A stretch of DNA of 64,000 nt, taken from the NCBI GenBank assembly GCA_951230915.1, contig OX579636.1, forward strand, positions 32,547,567-32,611,566. Reading direction: 5' to 3'. The position numbers and the translations under genes were made by a program. The stretch comes from Antitrichia curtipendula (lineage: Eukaryota; Streptophyta; Bryopsida; Hypnales; Leucodontaceae). Shown here one piece after another: positions 22,658 through 34,840 of this stretch (position 1 is the first letter of the stretch; each line of letters begins with the position of its first letter). Under the pieces are notes generated by a model. It had not been told where the DNA came from. It saw nothing but the letters and a program-made list of their open reading frames with translations, and ran no database searches.

Positions 22658-24290
22658 TTAGTGATTCTGCTCTCGCCCAAAGTCGAACACAAGGTCAATC
22701 TGCATAGAAAATATGCATCTAGACGTTAGAAGCAGAAGAAGGGACTTGGAGTTGCAAATAACTGAACTGGCATTCGGTGATCTAAACGTGATCTGCGATT
22801 CATATGTTTAAAAATTCACATGAAAGAAAACAGTCATCACCTCTGGAGGAACTGGTGGATTACGTGCCCACTTAGAACCTCCTGGAGCCCAAGGGACTGC
22901 AAAGCACAACCCACAACCACGATGAGAACCATTTTTGGCGAAATAATATATATACGGCATAAGAAAACAACCATCCGTAGTTTGGCAACATGGAACCACT
23001 TAACACATCCATCTTCGGGACATGGTCAAATGATTGGTTTGAATGAGAGTCGGGTAAAGCAATCGGCAAGGTAGAGGATACTATTTGCGTGAATTTAAGC
23101 ATTTAAACCAATTACATAGGAGTGCGATAACGGGAGCCGCTGAGAGATCACAATCAGCAATATGACGAGAATTTTCGGCAGAATCATGAAGTAAAGGAAA
23201 AAAACTCGTAAAAATGAATACTCAAAAGATACCCGAGGTTGCGAGAAGCGATTACCTATATACGGGTCAGGGTGCAGCAACTTCTCAACCCTAGATTCGC
23301 CCTCATAAAGCAACCGGTCGATAGTTTCCAAGTTAGCCTGCCAATTGACAACCTCCTGTCAATTTCCACTTCCAGAAAAGGGACTTCGGAAATCTAAAAC
23401 GTAGTTCCTTAAAATTTGCAAGCGAATCATCTGGGCTCCACAAGGTGCCAGATCCATTCAAAGCTACTTTCCGTTGTTGAAAGTTCACTACAGAACACAT
23501 ACCACATCCTTGTTCTTCTCAAACTGCTCCCTCATTTTCTGTGCCTATAAAAGAACACGCAACCACACATTGTGTAAGTTAATTCACGAGAAAATCATCC
23601 CAGTCAGAAAACAAAAAATACAGAAAATCGCCTCTGTAAATCATGAACAGGGCTAACCAAAATCTCCAGACCGACCAATGGCAATCGAATCCCTGATGTG
23701 GGCATAAGAGAGAATCGCGGTCAATGCAAAGGGTTAGAATCTCTCAGCAAGTAAAAATTGGGCGACAAATTCGAAAAACAGCAGCTGAACCGGAAAAGAA
23801 TCGCCTCTGCATATCGAAATTCGGTAAACCAAAACCTCCACGCCGAACAGTAGCAAGAAAATCCCCGGAGAAACATGGCATCGTTTAATTGAGTGGGCAT
23901 AATAGAGAATCGCTGTGAATGCAAGGGCTAGATCGCTCAGAAAGCAGAAATTGGGCGAGAGAAACTGGAGAAACAACAGGTGAACCAGAAAAGAATCGCC
24001 TCTGTATATCGCAATTAGGGTTAAGCAAAACCTGCAGATCGAACAGTAGCAAGGAAATTCATGGCGTCCTCTAGTTGATTGAGGATAATAGATAATCGTG
24101 GTCAATGCGTGGGCGAGAATCTCTCAGAAAGTAGGACTCGGACGAGATCGAGAAGTCGGAACTTCACCTCAATGTAGAAAATGTCGCGATGCACGGCATA
24201 GCTGAGCACGTTGCGAAGAGCTCGGCGGTAGAGAAATCGAGTCCGCTGCTGCTGCAGCGCCCGCCTGGCCGCTACCGCTGCCGTGCTCAT
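22658..24290 (-). CDS. CIB22: NADH dehydrogenase (ubiquinone) 1 beta subcomplex subunit 9 / complex I B22 subunit
   Basis: Five coding exons: 24290-24168, 23544-23503, 23337-23256, 22896-22841 and 22699-22658, all with GT-AG borders and matching phases, encode 114 residues (the Arabidopsis protein is about 117). The protein is an accessory subunit of mitochondrial respiratory complex I, in the matrix-facing LYR-motif family that partners acyl-carrier protein. Visible marks: the LYR triplet at residues 20-22 within RFLYRRALRNVLSYAVHRD, the MREQFEKNKDV helix, HPDPYI followed by VPWAPGGSKWARNPP, and the short tail LVFDFG that precedes the stop TAA. The start ATG 24290 is the first in frame that gives the family's N-terminus. 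Exon 4 begins inside the VPW codon (phase 1). Intron 1 (24167-23545) contains tandem duplications (separate entry). The gene looks intact and functional. Confidence 0.95.
23623..24130. repeat. Three-copy tandem repeat (about 190 bp) in CIB22 intron 1
   Basis: The words AGAATCGC(G/T)GT(C/G)AATGCAA(A)GGG begin at about 23711 and 23903, and a third version (ATAATCGTGGTCAATGCGTGGG) at about 24090. AAAAGAATCGCCTCTG(C/T)ATATCG and GAACAGTAGCAAG recur at the same spacing. Units of about 187-192 bp fill most of the first intron and reach close to the splice donor of exon 1. Confidence 0.75.
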
Positions 24291-25105
24291 GGCTTCGGAT
24301 CGATGCTGCTCCGCAATTGAAGTCCTGCTGCGATCTCCGTCAATCTGCGAGCAGCGGCGTTGGCGAGGAAGGATACTAGGATAGTAGTGTTGGCCGGTGC
24401 ACCCCTGGGCCACGGTGACCGGCAAAGTGCTTATTGAGGAATGGATGATTTTCATTCATTTGTTTGCAATTTTATTGATGTTGTATCCACATTATTGAGT
24501 TAACCTTACAAGGATGCGCCCCCCATGACCAAGGTAGGTACCAAAATATTCAAATTATTGGAGAAATAGGTGCATTCTTTATTTCTCCAATTAATTATCT
24601 TCTAAGAAGAGGCTTCTTTGAAACCCCCTCTTTTGAAAAATCAACAGCCATGCGATTTGAAAAGAAAACAATAATCCCTAGTATTGTGCAATTTGACTTG
24701 AAAAAGCCGTTAGTACAGGTGCTCCATCCACTTGAATCATCTACCTGCCTTTCAAACCTGCCCATGTTGTGAGGACATTGATGGAGAAAAAAATCTCTAT
24801 ATGACATTGTTTAGATCAAATCCTTGATATGATGCTTCTTGTTTGGATATCCAAACTCTATGATTTGTATAATTAAACCAACTTATTACTTACACTAGTA
24901 ACAAATTCTTGGAAATAAGTTAATTAATGACAACCAATTGAAACGTCAATAGTGGAGCTACTTCAATCAATCTTCCTATCTATGAATGTTAAATTCATAG
25001 CAACATGTACAGACTGAGGGTTTCACATTCAAAGTTCCAAGATCACAGCATGAGTATCCGAATTGATGCAGATTCTGTCAAACATTATTTTCTACTGTGT
25101 AGAAT
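24291..25105. other. Upstream region of CIB22, no further gene
   Basis: The first 150 bp or so are GC-richer and likely contain the CIB22 5' untranslated region and core promoter; the rest is AT-rich intergenic DNA with no supported feature. Confidence 0.4.
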
Positions 25106-25258
25106 CACTACAAGAAAATGGGGGTATAAATGACTTGTCCACAATGATTGCACCAACAACAATGACTGCAAAATAGTCATTTTGTAGTCATTTTGCAATC
25201 ATTGTTGTCGGTGTAGTCATTGTGGACAAGTCATTTATAACCCCATTTTCTTGTAGTG
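25106..25258. mobile_element. 153-bp palindromic CACTA MITE
   Basis: Begins CACTACAAGAAAATGGGGGT and ends ACCCCATTTTCTTGTAGTG, flanked on both sides by AAT (25103-25105 and 25259-25261), a 3-bp target duplication. Almost the whole element is an inverted repeat (ATGACTTGTCCACAATGA ... TCATTGTGGACAAGTCAT), so it can fold into one hairpin. Its AGTCAT words and CACTACAAGAAA end tie it to the family of the 14.7 kb element at 298-15010, which has GTCATTGTGGACAAG at about 428 near its left end. Confidence 0.95.
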
Positions 25259-25699
25259 AATTCTCAACAAGTGGAATGTCTGCTTGGGTGTACAATTGAA
25301 AGTTGATGCAATTTTAAAATAGAACATCAACTAGGCTCTTTAAGGAATTCCTTGTGGGCATAATTTAATACTTGACAGATAGATAGACCTCAAAGAAGAC
25401 ACCTGCATTTGAAAACACAAAGAAGTATGATTCATAACTTGCATTTAAATAACAACACTTGCAATTTGAAGATGGATTGGAAGTGTTGGCTATAAGTTTA
25501 TTGTGCTTTAATTGAAGTAGTGTAGTAGGGTGTCCGAAGCGGTGATTGTGGGACTATGAAGAGTAAATTATAGTCTCTCATTAGATCATTGTTGTTATGT
25601 TTTTTGTAGAATTGAATTTTTTAATGTAATTTGGGTTGGTTGCAAGAATAATAGAATTGAAGAAGGAAGAAGTAAATTTAGAGATCAAATGTTTCCATG

Positions 25700-25845
25700 T
25701 AGGAAATTGAAAATGATTTTTTTCCAATAGCTACATGCCACGTGTATAAAATTTATTCCTGACTACCCTACTATTAGGCTTGTACATAGTTTTATATTAT
25801 CACTATCACTATCACTATCACCTCAAAAGAGGCAATAATTGCCTA
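25700..25845 (+). repeat. Dispersed repeat, copy 1
   Basis: Shares CTGACTACCCTACTATT, TTGTACAT(A/G)GTTTTA and ACTATCACTATCACCTCAAAAGAGGCA with 27385-27505, in direct orientation and about 1.7 kb apart. The (ATCACT)n part differs in copy number. Its type is unknown; no long-terminal-repeat ends were seen. Confidence 0.6.
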
Positions 25846-27384
25846 TACAAAATTTTTAAAACAACTGTCTCTTGAAAAAAGTCAAGTAGACTTGCCTTGC
25901 CCCCCTTCTTGAAAATCAACAACCGTACAATTCAAAAAAAAAATACCCTCTCCCTTTCAAAAATCAACAGTTGTGCAATTCAAAAAGAAACCAACATTCC
26001 CCTTCTAAATAATCAATATCTGTGTAGCTCAAAAAAAAAAAAATATCCTATGAGCCATGCAATTTGACTTGAGAGAAATCCGTTAGTACCTATGGTGCCT
26101 GCTCGTCTTCTAGGACCAAGAGATTTTCAAAACATAAGATTAAGATAGACTAATGTAATAACCCATAATTTTTCACTTAGAAACTCTAATGCATTCAAAA
26201 TAGCAAAGCATCTCTACTACTATGTAAACATTTCACCAGCATTCCAAACGGTATGGGCACAGATCAACAAAATGAAAGATTAAATAATTTGGATATTTAA
26301 CATGCAATATTTTTTCATGCAATAATGGTGTTAATGTAATGATGGTTATATTTTCAACAGTTGGTCTTTGCAAAATTCAATTATGAAATTGTAGCGTAGG
26401 ATACGTGCAAGTCTTTCAAATTTTTGATGATCTACATTCTAATTTGAAGTGTAGCTAATTCAGTGGAGTCTTAATTACAAAAAAATGTTATTGAGAGTGT
26501 TGCTTAGGTAACATGTTTATTGCTAATATGTTCTTTTGATTAAGGTTTTGAATAATAGTAGATTATTTGCGTTTTTTGCGTTGCACACATCCATGGGCAG
26601 TTTCATCTCATGTATTTTAAGGCTCCAATGTTTGCATGTCAAGCTGAAAGAGACTCTTGGTCAATATGCACAAGTCTTAATTTTCAGTTTTAATAGATGT
26701 AACGAAGTAGCACAGTCATTATTGTTGGCATTTTGTAGTGTTCTTTGTTTTATTTTTTGAGTTTGACATCTTCAAATCATATGATACTGCATCAAATAGT
26801 ATTTACTAGGTAGGTACTACCAGTACATCTTAATCTTTGGCACTACATCTAGATGTCAATTCTAAATGTGGGTTACCAATTGATGTCCAGTTTGTTGTTG
26901 TAAAAGTAGTACAAGACTAAGGTTATCACTGGAGCATGTAAGCGGGTTCAAATTCTCAGTAAAAATCCATGTTTTTGTTCTTAGTGCAGACTGGTCAGGA
27001 TGTAAGTCATGAATTTGGTTTATGGTTTGTTTATTTGCGACACTAGTCTCTCCTATCAATTATTGTGAGAAATAGGACCACCCATGTCACAAATCATGAA
27101 GGTATTTGGATGCAGAGGCAACAACAAAGTCTTAAGGAAAAGTAGATGCCACTGCTATAAAAAGATTGTAGACAACAAAAGAGCAATTACAAAAAAAATA
27201 CAAAGAAAAGGTTGGCGAAGAGTTCTGGTGAAGATGGTACAAGAAATGCATGTGCTCCTATATATATTGTGGTGGTTTACGATGATCAGGATGCGCTCAA
27301 TAGTCTTCTAGTGTAATTATGATGATGGAAACACTTTTTGTGTTTCATGTAAAATGTTTGATGCAATATAAGAAAATAAGAATC

Positions 27385-27505
27385 ATTTTTGGCCAATAAC
27401 AGACTGACGGTGTGCCATATGTGTAAAATTTATCGTCTGACTACCCTACTATTGCTTTTGTACATGGTTTTACACTATCACTATCACCTCAAAAGAGGCA
27501 GTTAA
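27385..27505 (+). repeat. Dispersed repeat, copy 2
   Basis: Direct copy of 25700-25845. The interval between them holds only short unsupported reading frames. Confidence 0.6.
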
Positions 27506-30500
27506 TAATCTACATTAACAATTAACATTAACAATGCAATCATCCATTAGACCTTCTAGCCCCACAATGTCTTTACAAAGTTAAGTTTACAAAATTTTAA
27601 TTCTTTTTTTATTTTATATTAGGTAGTTTATCAAAAAATGGTATAGTATTCAGTGTATTTTATTACCATGAGTTTTTTTCCCTTAAGGCTTCATTTTGAC
27701 TTTCAAAACAATTCTTTTCCTTTTGAGCAAAATTAATAAATGAAGCTTCTAAAGTGTAGTTTCTACTCTACTTAGAAATTTTGAAAATTCCTTAAAGTAA
27801 GCATTTTAGTGAAGTTTGAAGTTGAAGATTTGTAACCATGCTCAAAACTATTATTTACTTCTATTCTAAAAAATTTAGATTTTTTGAACATGAATTTTAT
27901 TTAATATGAGTTTTTTTATTTTTTCTTTCATAGTAATTTGAAATTTATCCAAAAAAAGATTGAAAATTTTATAACAATATTAGACATATGATTTCATGTT
28001 TGAAAAATAAAACCAAAAAAATCACTCATAAATAGCAAAGAAATGGAGGACTTTCAAGTTTTACTATAGAGAAATAGAAGGGCTTTCAAAGTTTGATTAC
28101 ATGGTCATAGAGTAATCCATAAAAGACCAAGGCATATTTTGGGCAAAAATTGTGAAAATTGCCACTTTTTAGTGTAGTGAGAAAAATCATATATATGTAT
28201 ATAAAAATAAATGTATGTATATGTATAAAAAAATATTTATATATATTTTTCAAAATTAAACCTTAAAATTTTTTATTAGACTACCACGGGAATGTGTGGA
28301 AAATATTTCAAAAACTTTGATTGCATGGAATGAAAGATTATAAGGTTTGAAGTTAGAAGGGAAAAAAAATTCGCCCTTGCTTGACAAGGCCAACAACCTT
28401 TAACTTCTCCTAGAGTGAGATTTTTACACTACATATGGTTATTCTTTCTTACATTTGCATCTTGTATCATGTAAATTACATACCTACCAAATTTCAGAAG
28501 TAAAGAAGTTTTTTTACAAAAGTTTTTCAGAGTTGCTTGAGTTGCCCAAAAAATTTAGGGCAACATAATTTTTGATCTGGGCATCCAATTGGAAAATATA
28601 TATATTCTCACTAAGGAGGTACATGTTCACACCTTGTGTCAAAATTCCGTGAACATCCGACCAAATTTGACTTTATAGGAACCTACCCGGATTTTCAATT
28701 GTCCATTCAACAAACAATTGTCCTTAGGGTTAAAGGATTAAAGACTAAACAACTCCTTTGTGGTTTTCATCTTTTTCTAGTGGTTTGAGGGGATATTTAT
28801 TTTAATTTCCAAATAATGAGTTTTTTTGAACCAATATACATAATTTTGTTGACTAACTCTAAGGATGTTAATTTTGTCTCCATTTAAATTTGTTCTTTAG
28901 AATATGATAAATCAAATTGGTCACTGTAAACTTGTGAGTTCATAGATTGTAACCTTGTAAAGACATTGAGGCCAAAAGTAACCAACAAATGACATTTAAG
29001 ATCACTATAAAAATGAATAATGCATCTATTGGCCCAAAAATTAGATTATTTTTGGCAAAGTACCTTGGTGATAGGTCTTGTCTTTTCAAGGTTAAAGAAT
29101 TCATATGAGGGGAAGAGAACTCATTGTGATTATACTGCAACCAATCATGATGGCTAGAAATTGCATTGGTTAGAACTAAAAGCTCAATACATATAGACAA
29201 GATAACTCAATGTAGTTAGAGTGCATTTAATTGTGCCTTATTGTTATTTAAAGGCAGTAATAAGATGAATCAAAATTCAAATGCAATTTAGAATTAAAAT
29301 TGAAAGAGGAAAAAATTAACTTGTGGAACATTGTTACCTAGGCCACTCTATTCACGCGTTTTCTACGTATATATTTTGTAAGTCTCACCATATTGTATTG
29401 CCTATGTAAACCTTTTGAGTGAGTTACAAAAATAAATAGGTAACACAAACTTTATCAATAGAATTAAGAGTCAGTGAATACGTACAACAATCACATTAGA
29501 CAATAGACCTTAAATTGGCAAATATACATATCATTATTTAGCAAATGCATATAAGGAGATTACAATTCTAAGTATAAATCTGTAAATGCCTCAATAAAAA
29601 TTGAAAGACTCTAGTTAATACACTATACATTTGAGTACAATTGTGCTAAAAAAACTTAACACCATCCACTTATGGCTATGGCAGTGGTTTGTATCTCAAC
29701 GTTTAGTAGAAGGATCAACTTCATCTAAAAATTAGGATATTACATTTTGTCCTCTCTTCAATCTACAATTTTGTCTTCAAATTCATTTTTTTGCCGTACA
29801 TTGTTTTATTGATTGATGCACAATTAAACTTGTTTCAATAGCAAGGTTTTTGGATTGGCAATACTAATTTTTCTCATTGAATTTATTTGATTTGGAATGT
29901 GAGAGGATGATGCATTTGAATAAAATTTTAGGTGGAAGAATTATGGGCATGGATTGCGTGTGTGGTCAGGATTTGTTTCTTCTCCAAGTTCTAATTTTGC
30001 CTCTCATACTGCAACATACTCATCTCTTTTGTAAGTTGTTCAATCTTTTATATTTCTTTACACTTTTTTTTGGCTAGACTACTCTCAATTGTTTATTAAA
30101 AATTCCTAAGGTCAGGCCACCCATACCTAATCATTTAAGCAATTGTAGGACAAATGATGAGCAGTTTGGGACAATGGAAATTTTTCCCTTGTAGGAAGAT
30201 AGAAAATATTAGGATTGCAAAATTTTCAGAATTTTATCCCCAAAACTGAAATTACTATGAATTTTGGGAGCCAAAAAGTATTGTGAACCCATAGCCAACC
30301 TCTAGAGTCTCACAATTCCGATTGTTTAAGAACTATTTTCCTACTCACTACTTCTTATGCAATTTGGAACATGTGTTATGACCTTATTAGTCCCAATCTT
30401 GAAAAGGAGAAAAAAAAACATTCCAAGCTTTGATTGCAAATCTCTTCTAGCCTTGGTTGGAAATGACTACACTCTCAAGGTGGGTTATGGCTCCTTGGTT

Positions 30501-31748
30501 GGTAATAGGTGGTCCAACCTTAATTGCTTTGAATCTGTAGCTTCTGATTTGAACTCCATAATTAGCATTGGAGGCGATCTATTTGTTGCCGATGTATGTG
30601 GGGTTTGCATATTGAACTAGTTGAACACTTGCTCCAGTATAAGATGTTGTGGAGCCTATGATATTTGTGGAAAATATTGCTCGAGCTTATTCAAATAAAC
30701 TATCATACTGCACTCATCGTAAATTTGTAACTAGTTTTGTCTTTGGGGCTCAAATTTGTATTTTGGAGCCATAGATAGGTAGTATTTGGATAATGTTGCA
30801 TATTTGTCTTTTATGTTGTCAAACGTAATATGTTAAATTTCTTTGAGTTTGTATGAATTGTTGAGACGAGCTGCCAAAACTTTGTGGAAAACTTTGCAAA
30901 AAAGGGTTCATTTCTTTTGGCTAAACTTTGCGGAAAATGGGAACGCTATATTCTATTAGGAGAAACAACTGAATTCCGTAGGCCATTTTGAAAGCCTTGA
31001 ATTTGGTAGTTGTTTTGAAGGTGATGTTGTACATCTAGAGTGCGATAAGTAAGCAATCATCCCAATCATGTTTGTCATCTTTGATAAATCTTTTAATCAT
31101 ATTGATGATTGTGCCTTGTTAGTTGATTCTATTTGGCCATTTTTCGTATGGGTAGTAAATTGTTGATGTGCAATGTTTTATAAAATATTCAATCATTAGG
31201 GTTTAAATGATAGTGCTTATAAAAAGTGTTCCTTAATCTTAGATCATTTTGAGTGGGCATCTAAATTGAGTGATGGTCTTGTTGTAAATGAAGTTTGTTG
31301 CTACTAACGTTATATTTGTTTGTAATGCTTTTGCTTCCACCCATTTGGGGTATAATTTGTAGTTGCAACTTACAAGGATATATCATAATCCGTTACAAAA
31401 AATTTCAAGCATTGAAAAGGCCGTTAACAAAAGGTTTCCTAGTCCAAGCTATGAACCACCACAGTGCTGGCGAAATTATTTAATAATTAAATAATTTTAA
31501 AAAAATTAAATTTTTTAAAAATTAAATAAAAGTAATAAGAAAAAATAAGAAAAAAATCAAAAATTGATGTGACACTAGTGCCACATCAGATTTCAGAATT
31601 TTGTAATTTTGGATTTATTTTTAAAATTATATATTTTTATCATTTTTATGTTTTTTTAGAATATTTATTAAAACTGTCCTGTGCCATCCTGGCCTTACCG
31701 TTTGCTGCTTTAAAAAATATATATATATATTATTATTATTATTATTAA

Positions 31749-31783
<35 letters not shown>

Positions 31784-34237
31784 ATATTTTTAATTAATTA
31801 TTTTTTTCCATATTTTAGGTCAACGTTCCTTTAGTCAGGGAACTGACGGCCCTCTTTAGGGCTCAAACTTCTTGTGATGCTATGCAAATGACAAGCATGT
31901 TAGTGTTTGAAGTACACATAGATATTGCAAAAATAGTCAGCCACCAGTAACCACCACTAAGAATATTTTTGGTAGTAGTTTCCATTGATTCATGTGCTTC
32001 TACTAGTCCGTTATGTAATGTAACAAGCATTGTATTTTGCAAATTAAATGGAACACATAAATAAATAACTACATCCATACCCTTTCAATATTCATATTTT
32101 TTGATAATGATATAAGAGAGTGCTTGTTGAATAATATTTGTCCGTTAGGTGCCTAGGTGATGGTCTAGGCTTTTGCCTTTGTAGAAGTTTTCAACATAAG
32201 GTTTTTGCCAATCAAAGTCGTGTAAGGAAGAGTCTATCCCGAGGTCTTGAACAAGTGTTGTATTTGCAATTTGAGTGTATGAGTCATTGAAGGAGTTGTT
32301 GATGCCATTTTGTTGTGATGCTTTATCATGAGAGATAATCAACCATAACATATTTGCCTGGTATGTGTATTACTTCAAAATTTTATTCCATAAGGATTAT
32401 AATCTATTGAGCTATCATGTTAGTTATAATTGGTTAATTGACAAGGTAGGTTAGACTATAGTGATCCACAATGAACTAAAACTTAGCTCCCTGAGTAAGT
32501 AATGGTGGAATTGTTTGATTGCAACTATCATTGCTAAAACATCCCTTTCAGTTATTGAATGATTTTGTTCTACATTGTTCAAAAGTCAAATTGTATACAC
32601 AATGGTTTAGGATAAAAGCACACTACGGTTGTCCAAAATTGTAGTCACGGCAAAATTTCTGCACAAGATATATTTCCTATATTTTTTGTGACTTAAAAAA
32701 TAAATAAAAAATGAATTGGAGTCTTATATTTTGCATATATTGATAATTGCATAACAAAAAGTGAATTGCATCTATTAATTGAATGTAAAAAGTACAAACA
32801 TTAAATGTTTGTATTGTCACAAATGCATGTTTAGCATCGTCGTACTTTGGGGACCTAGTTTGGAGTTTCATTCTTACAATTCAAAGAACTAAATCCAATG
32901 CTGTAATGTGAAAGGTATGTATCCAATCTAGAGGAAGCAAGATGGGGTGGTTTATATATGATGTCTTTATATTTAGAATTGCCATTTGTGCTTCTATTGT
33001 CCTTCAAATTTTGTAGTGCCAAATGAGAATATTTTGGCAAGTTCATGCATTTATTTTCACTTTCATTCCATAACCATCACAATGGGTTTAAAAATTAGAC
33101 TACATATCAAGGAATTTCTAAGGCTTTTCAAATGATTAAAATATTTCCTCTCCAAACCATCAAAGCGGGCTTAAAAATCAAATTGTTAGAGATGCTCTAA
33201 GCCTTTTCAAATGGTTTATATTGTTAAATTGTCTACAAGTTTGTTTTGTCTTGTTGAGAGTCAAAAGTAGATTCCAAATTCTTTTAAGATTCATTTTGTA
33301 GACAATGTATGAATAACTATATTTTTCAAGATGCGTAAAATAGGTCTATTCTAAATCAAACATTAGCTCACATGAATAGGAGCTACACAATTTTGGCAAG
33401 AATTTGTAGGAGTCAATTTTAGGAATGGGTCACAATTAGGAGCAATTACATTACAAGGCATAAAGGTCCATTCCAACATTTTGTTCATTCCAGGTAGCTA
33501 TAAATGGGCAAACATTCAATCCAAACATGTAAGTTATTGTTGAAAAAAGAAGATTTTAGTCACAAAAGGGTGATTTGGTTGCCGCAATCATAATTGGAAT
33601 GATAGTAGTGAAATTTTTAATGACCACAATAAGAACTTCTATATCTTGTATATAAAATCATGATAGAAAATAATTACTTTAGGCTCAAATTCTAATGGTA
33701 CACAAAGAGAGGAGATGTACTTAGAAAATGTAGAAGTGGAATACCTTGTTGTAATGCATGTTTATTATTAAAATCTTTCTCTTTATGCTTGTTGATAGCC
33801 ACTTGCTTTTGCAAATTGGATTCAAGTTTTAATTCATGATGTGCTAGTTTACAACCAAAATATATACATCATACAAAAATATGTAAACAAAATTCCACAT
33901 CCTCTCATTTCATTGAATTTTGAAGTTGAAATACACCTAAAGGCATACAAAAAGAGGGAATTATTTTGAAAATTGAAATCATTCTCACAAATGTTAAAGT
34001 TTATAAATTTGGAGTTTCATGAAGTTTAGATTAGGATGCTTGCAATTATAATTTACATATTTTACATTTTTTTCCATCCAAAAATCTTGAGTTGACTTAG
34101 AAGTAATAATTGTCTTAATTTTAGGGGCTCCAAAAGGCAAAATACAAACAAATTTTAGGGATTTATTGCAAGAAAACCATTATTGAACAAAAGTAATTCT
34201 AGAAGAAAGTTCCATCACCCCATTACAAAGATTGATT
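27506..34237. other. Long AT-rich intergenic stretch
   Basis: No gene is supported on either strand. A decayed relative of the TTAA-ended family is visible at about 28380-28740 (CTACCAAATTTCAGAAGTAAAG, GAACCTACCCGGATTTTCAATTGTCC, then TTAGGGTTAAAGG). At about 31720-31785 there is a compound (TA)n/(ATT)n microsatellite. All other open frames are short and lack coding character. Confidence 0.5.
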
Positions 34238-34495
34238 GCCATCTATACCTTAAATTTGTTTTTTTTTGTTTTTTTTATTACAATGAGATTTCTGAAACCA
34301 TCCATCCCCAGTTACGTTCTTGGTACCATCGGAAAGCTCTCTATGAGGAGGGGTGCACAAGCTTTGTTTCGTGGCATTCCAACTCACAAAAGCAAAGATA
34401 TTGAATTTCAAAGTTTTTAGGAATTAAAAAATTAGAAAATTACTTTCACTTTTATTTTGGTTGTGGGAACGGCACAGGGCACACTAGTAATAAAC
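34238..34495 (+). mobile_element. MITE-like element, left of SEX4
   Basis: Ends in GGGAACGGCACAGGGCACAC followed by TA. The segment ATACCTTAAATTTGTTT, ATGAGATTTCT, AGTTACGTTCTTGG, GAAAGCTCTCTATGA, TTGAATTTCAAAGTTTTTAGGAATTAAAAAA matches the reverse complement of 39594-39845 at about 70-80 percent by eye. The two copies are inverted and bracket the SEX4 gene. The TA next to the end suggests a Tc1/mariner-type (Stowaway-like) element. Confidence 0.6.
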
Positions 34496-34840
34496 AGGAT
34501 TTGAAGAACAATTGGGAACAAGTCCATTCTCTTTCTTCACTTTTCTTCTCATTTAAAGGCATTGTGTTTGCACTACGCAGCACTCCCGGCCAAATTCCTA
34601 CAGCAACATGGGTTCAGAAAGGCACTGTGCTCCAACCAACTCATTCCAACTCATTCATCTGCTGGCTCTGGAGTGAGGAAGTTTGGGAAATTTGCTCTTT
34701 GAAAAGCCATTTGAAATGTTGAACCCAGTGCTATAGAACTATCAAAATGATACTCAAATAAGTGCTAATATACCTCCTCATGTTCATCTTCTGAAATTGC
34801 TACAAGAGCAGGAAAGTTGTGCACTTGCTTGGATGTTCTG

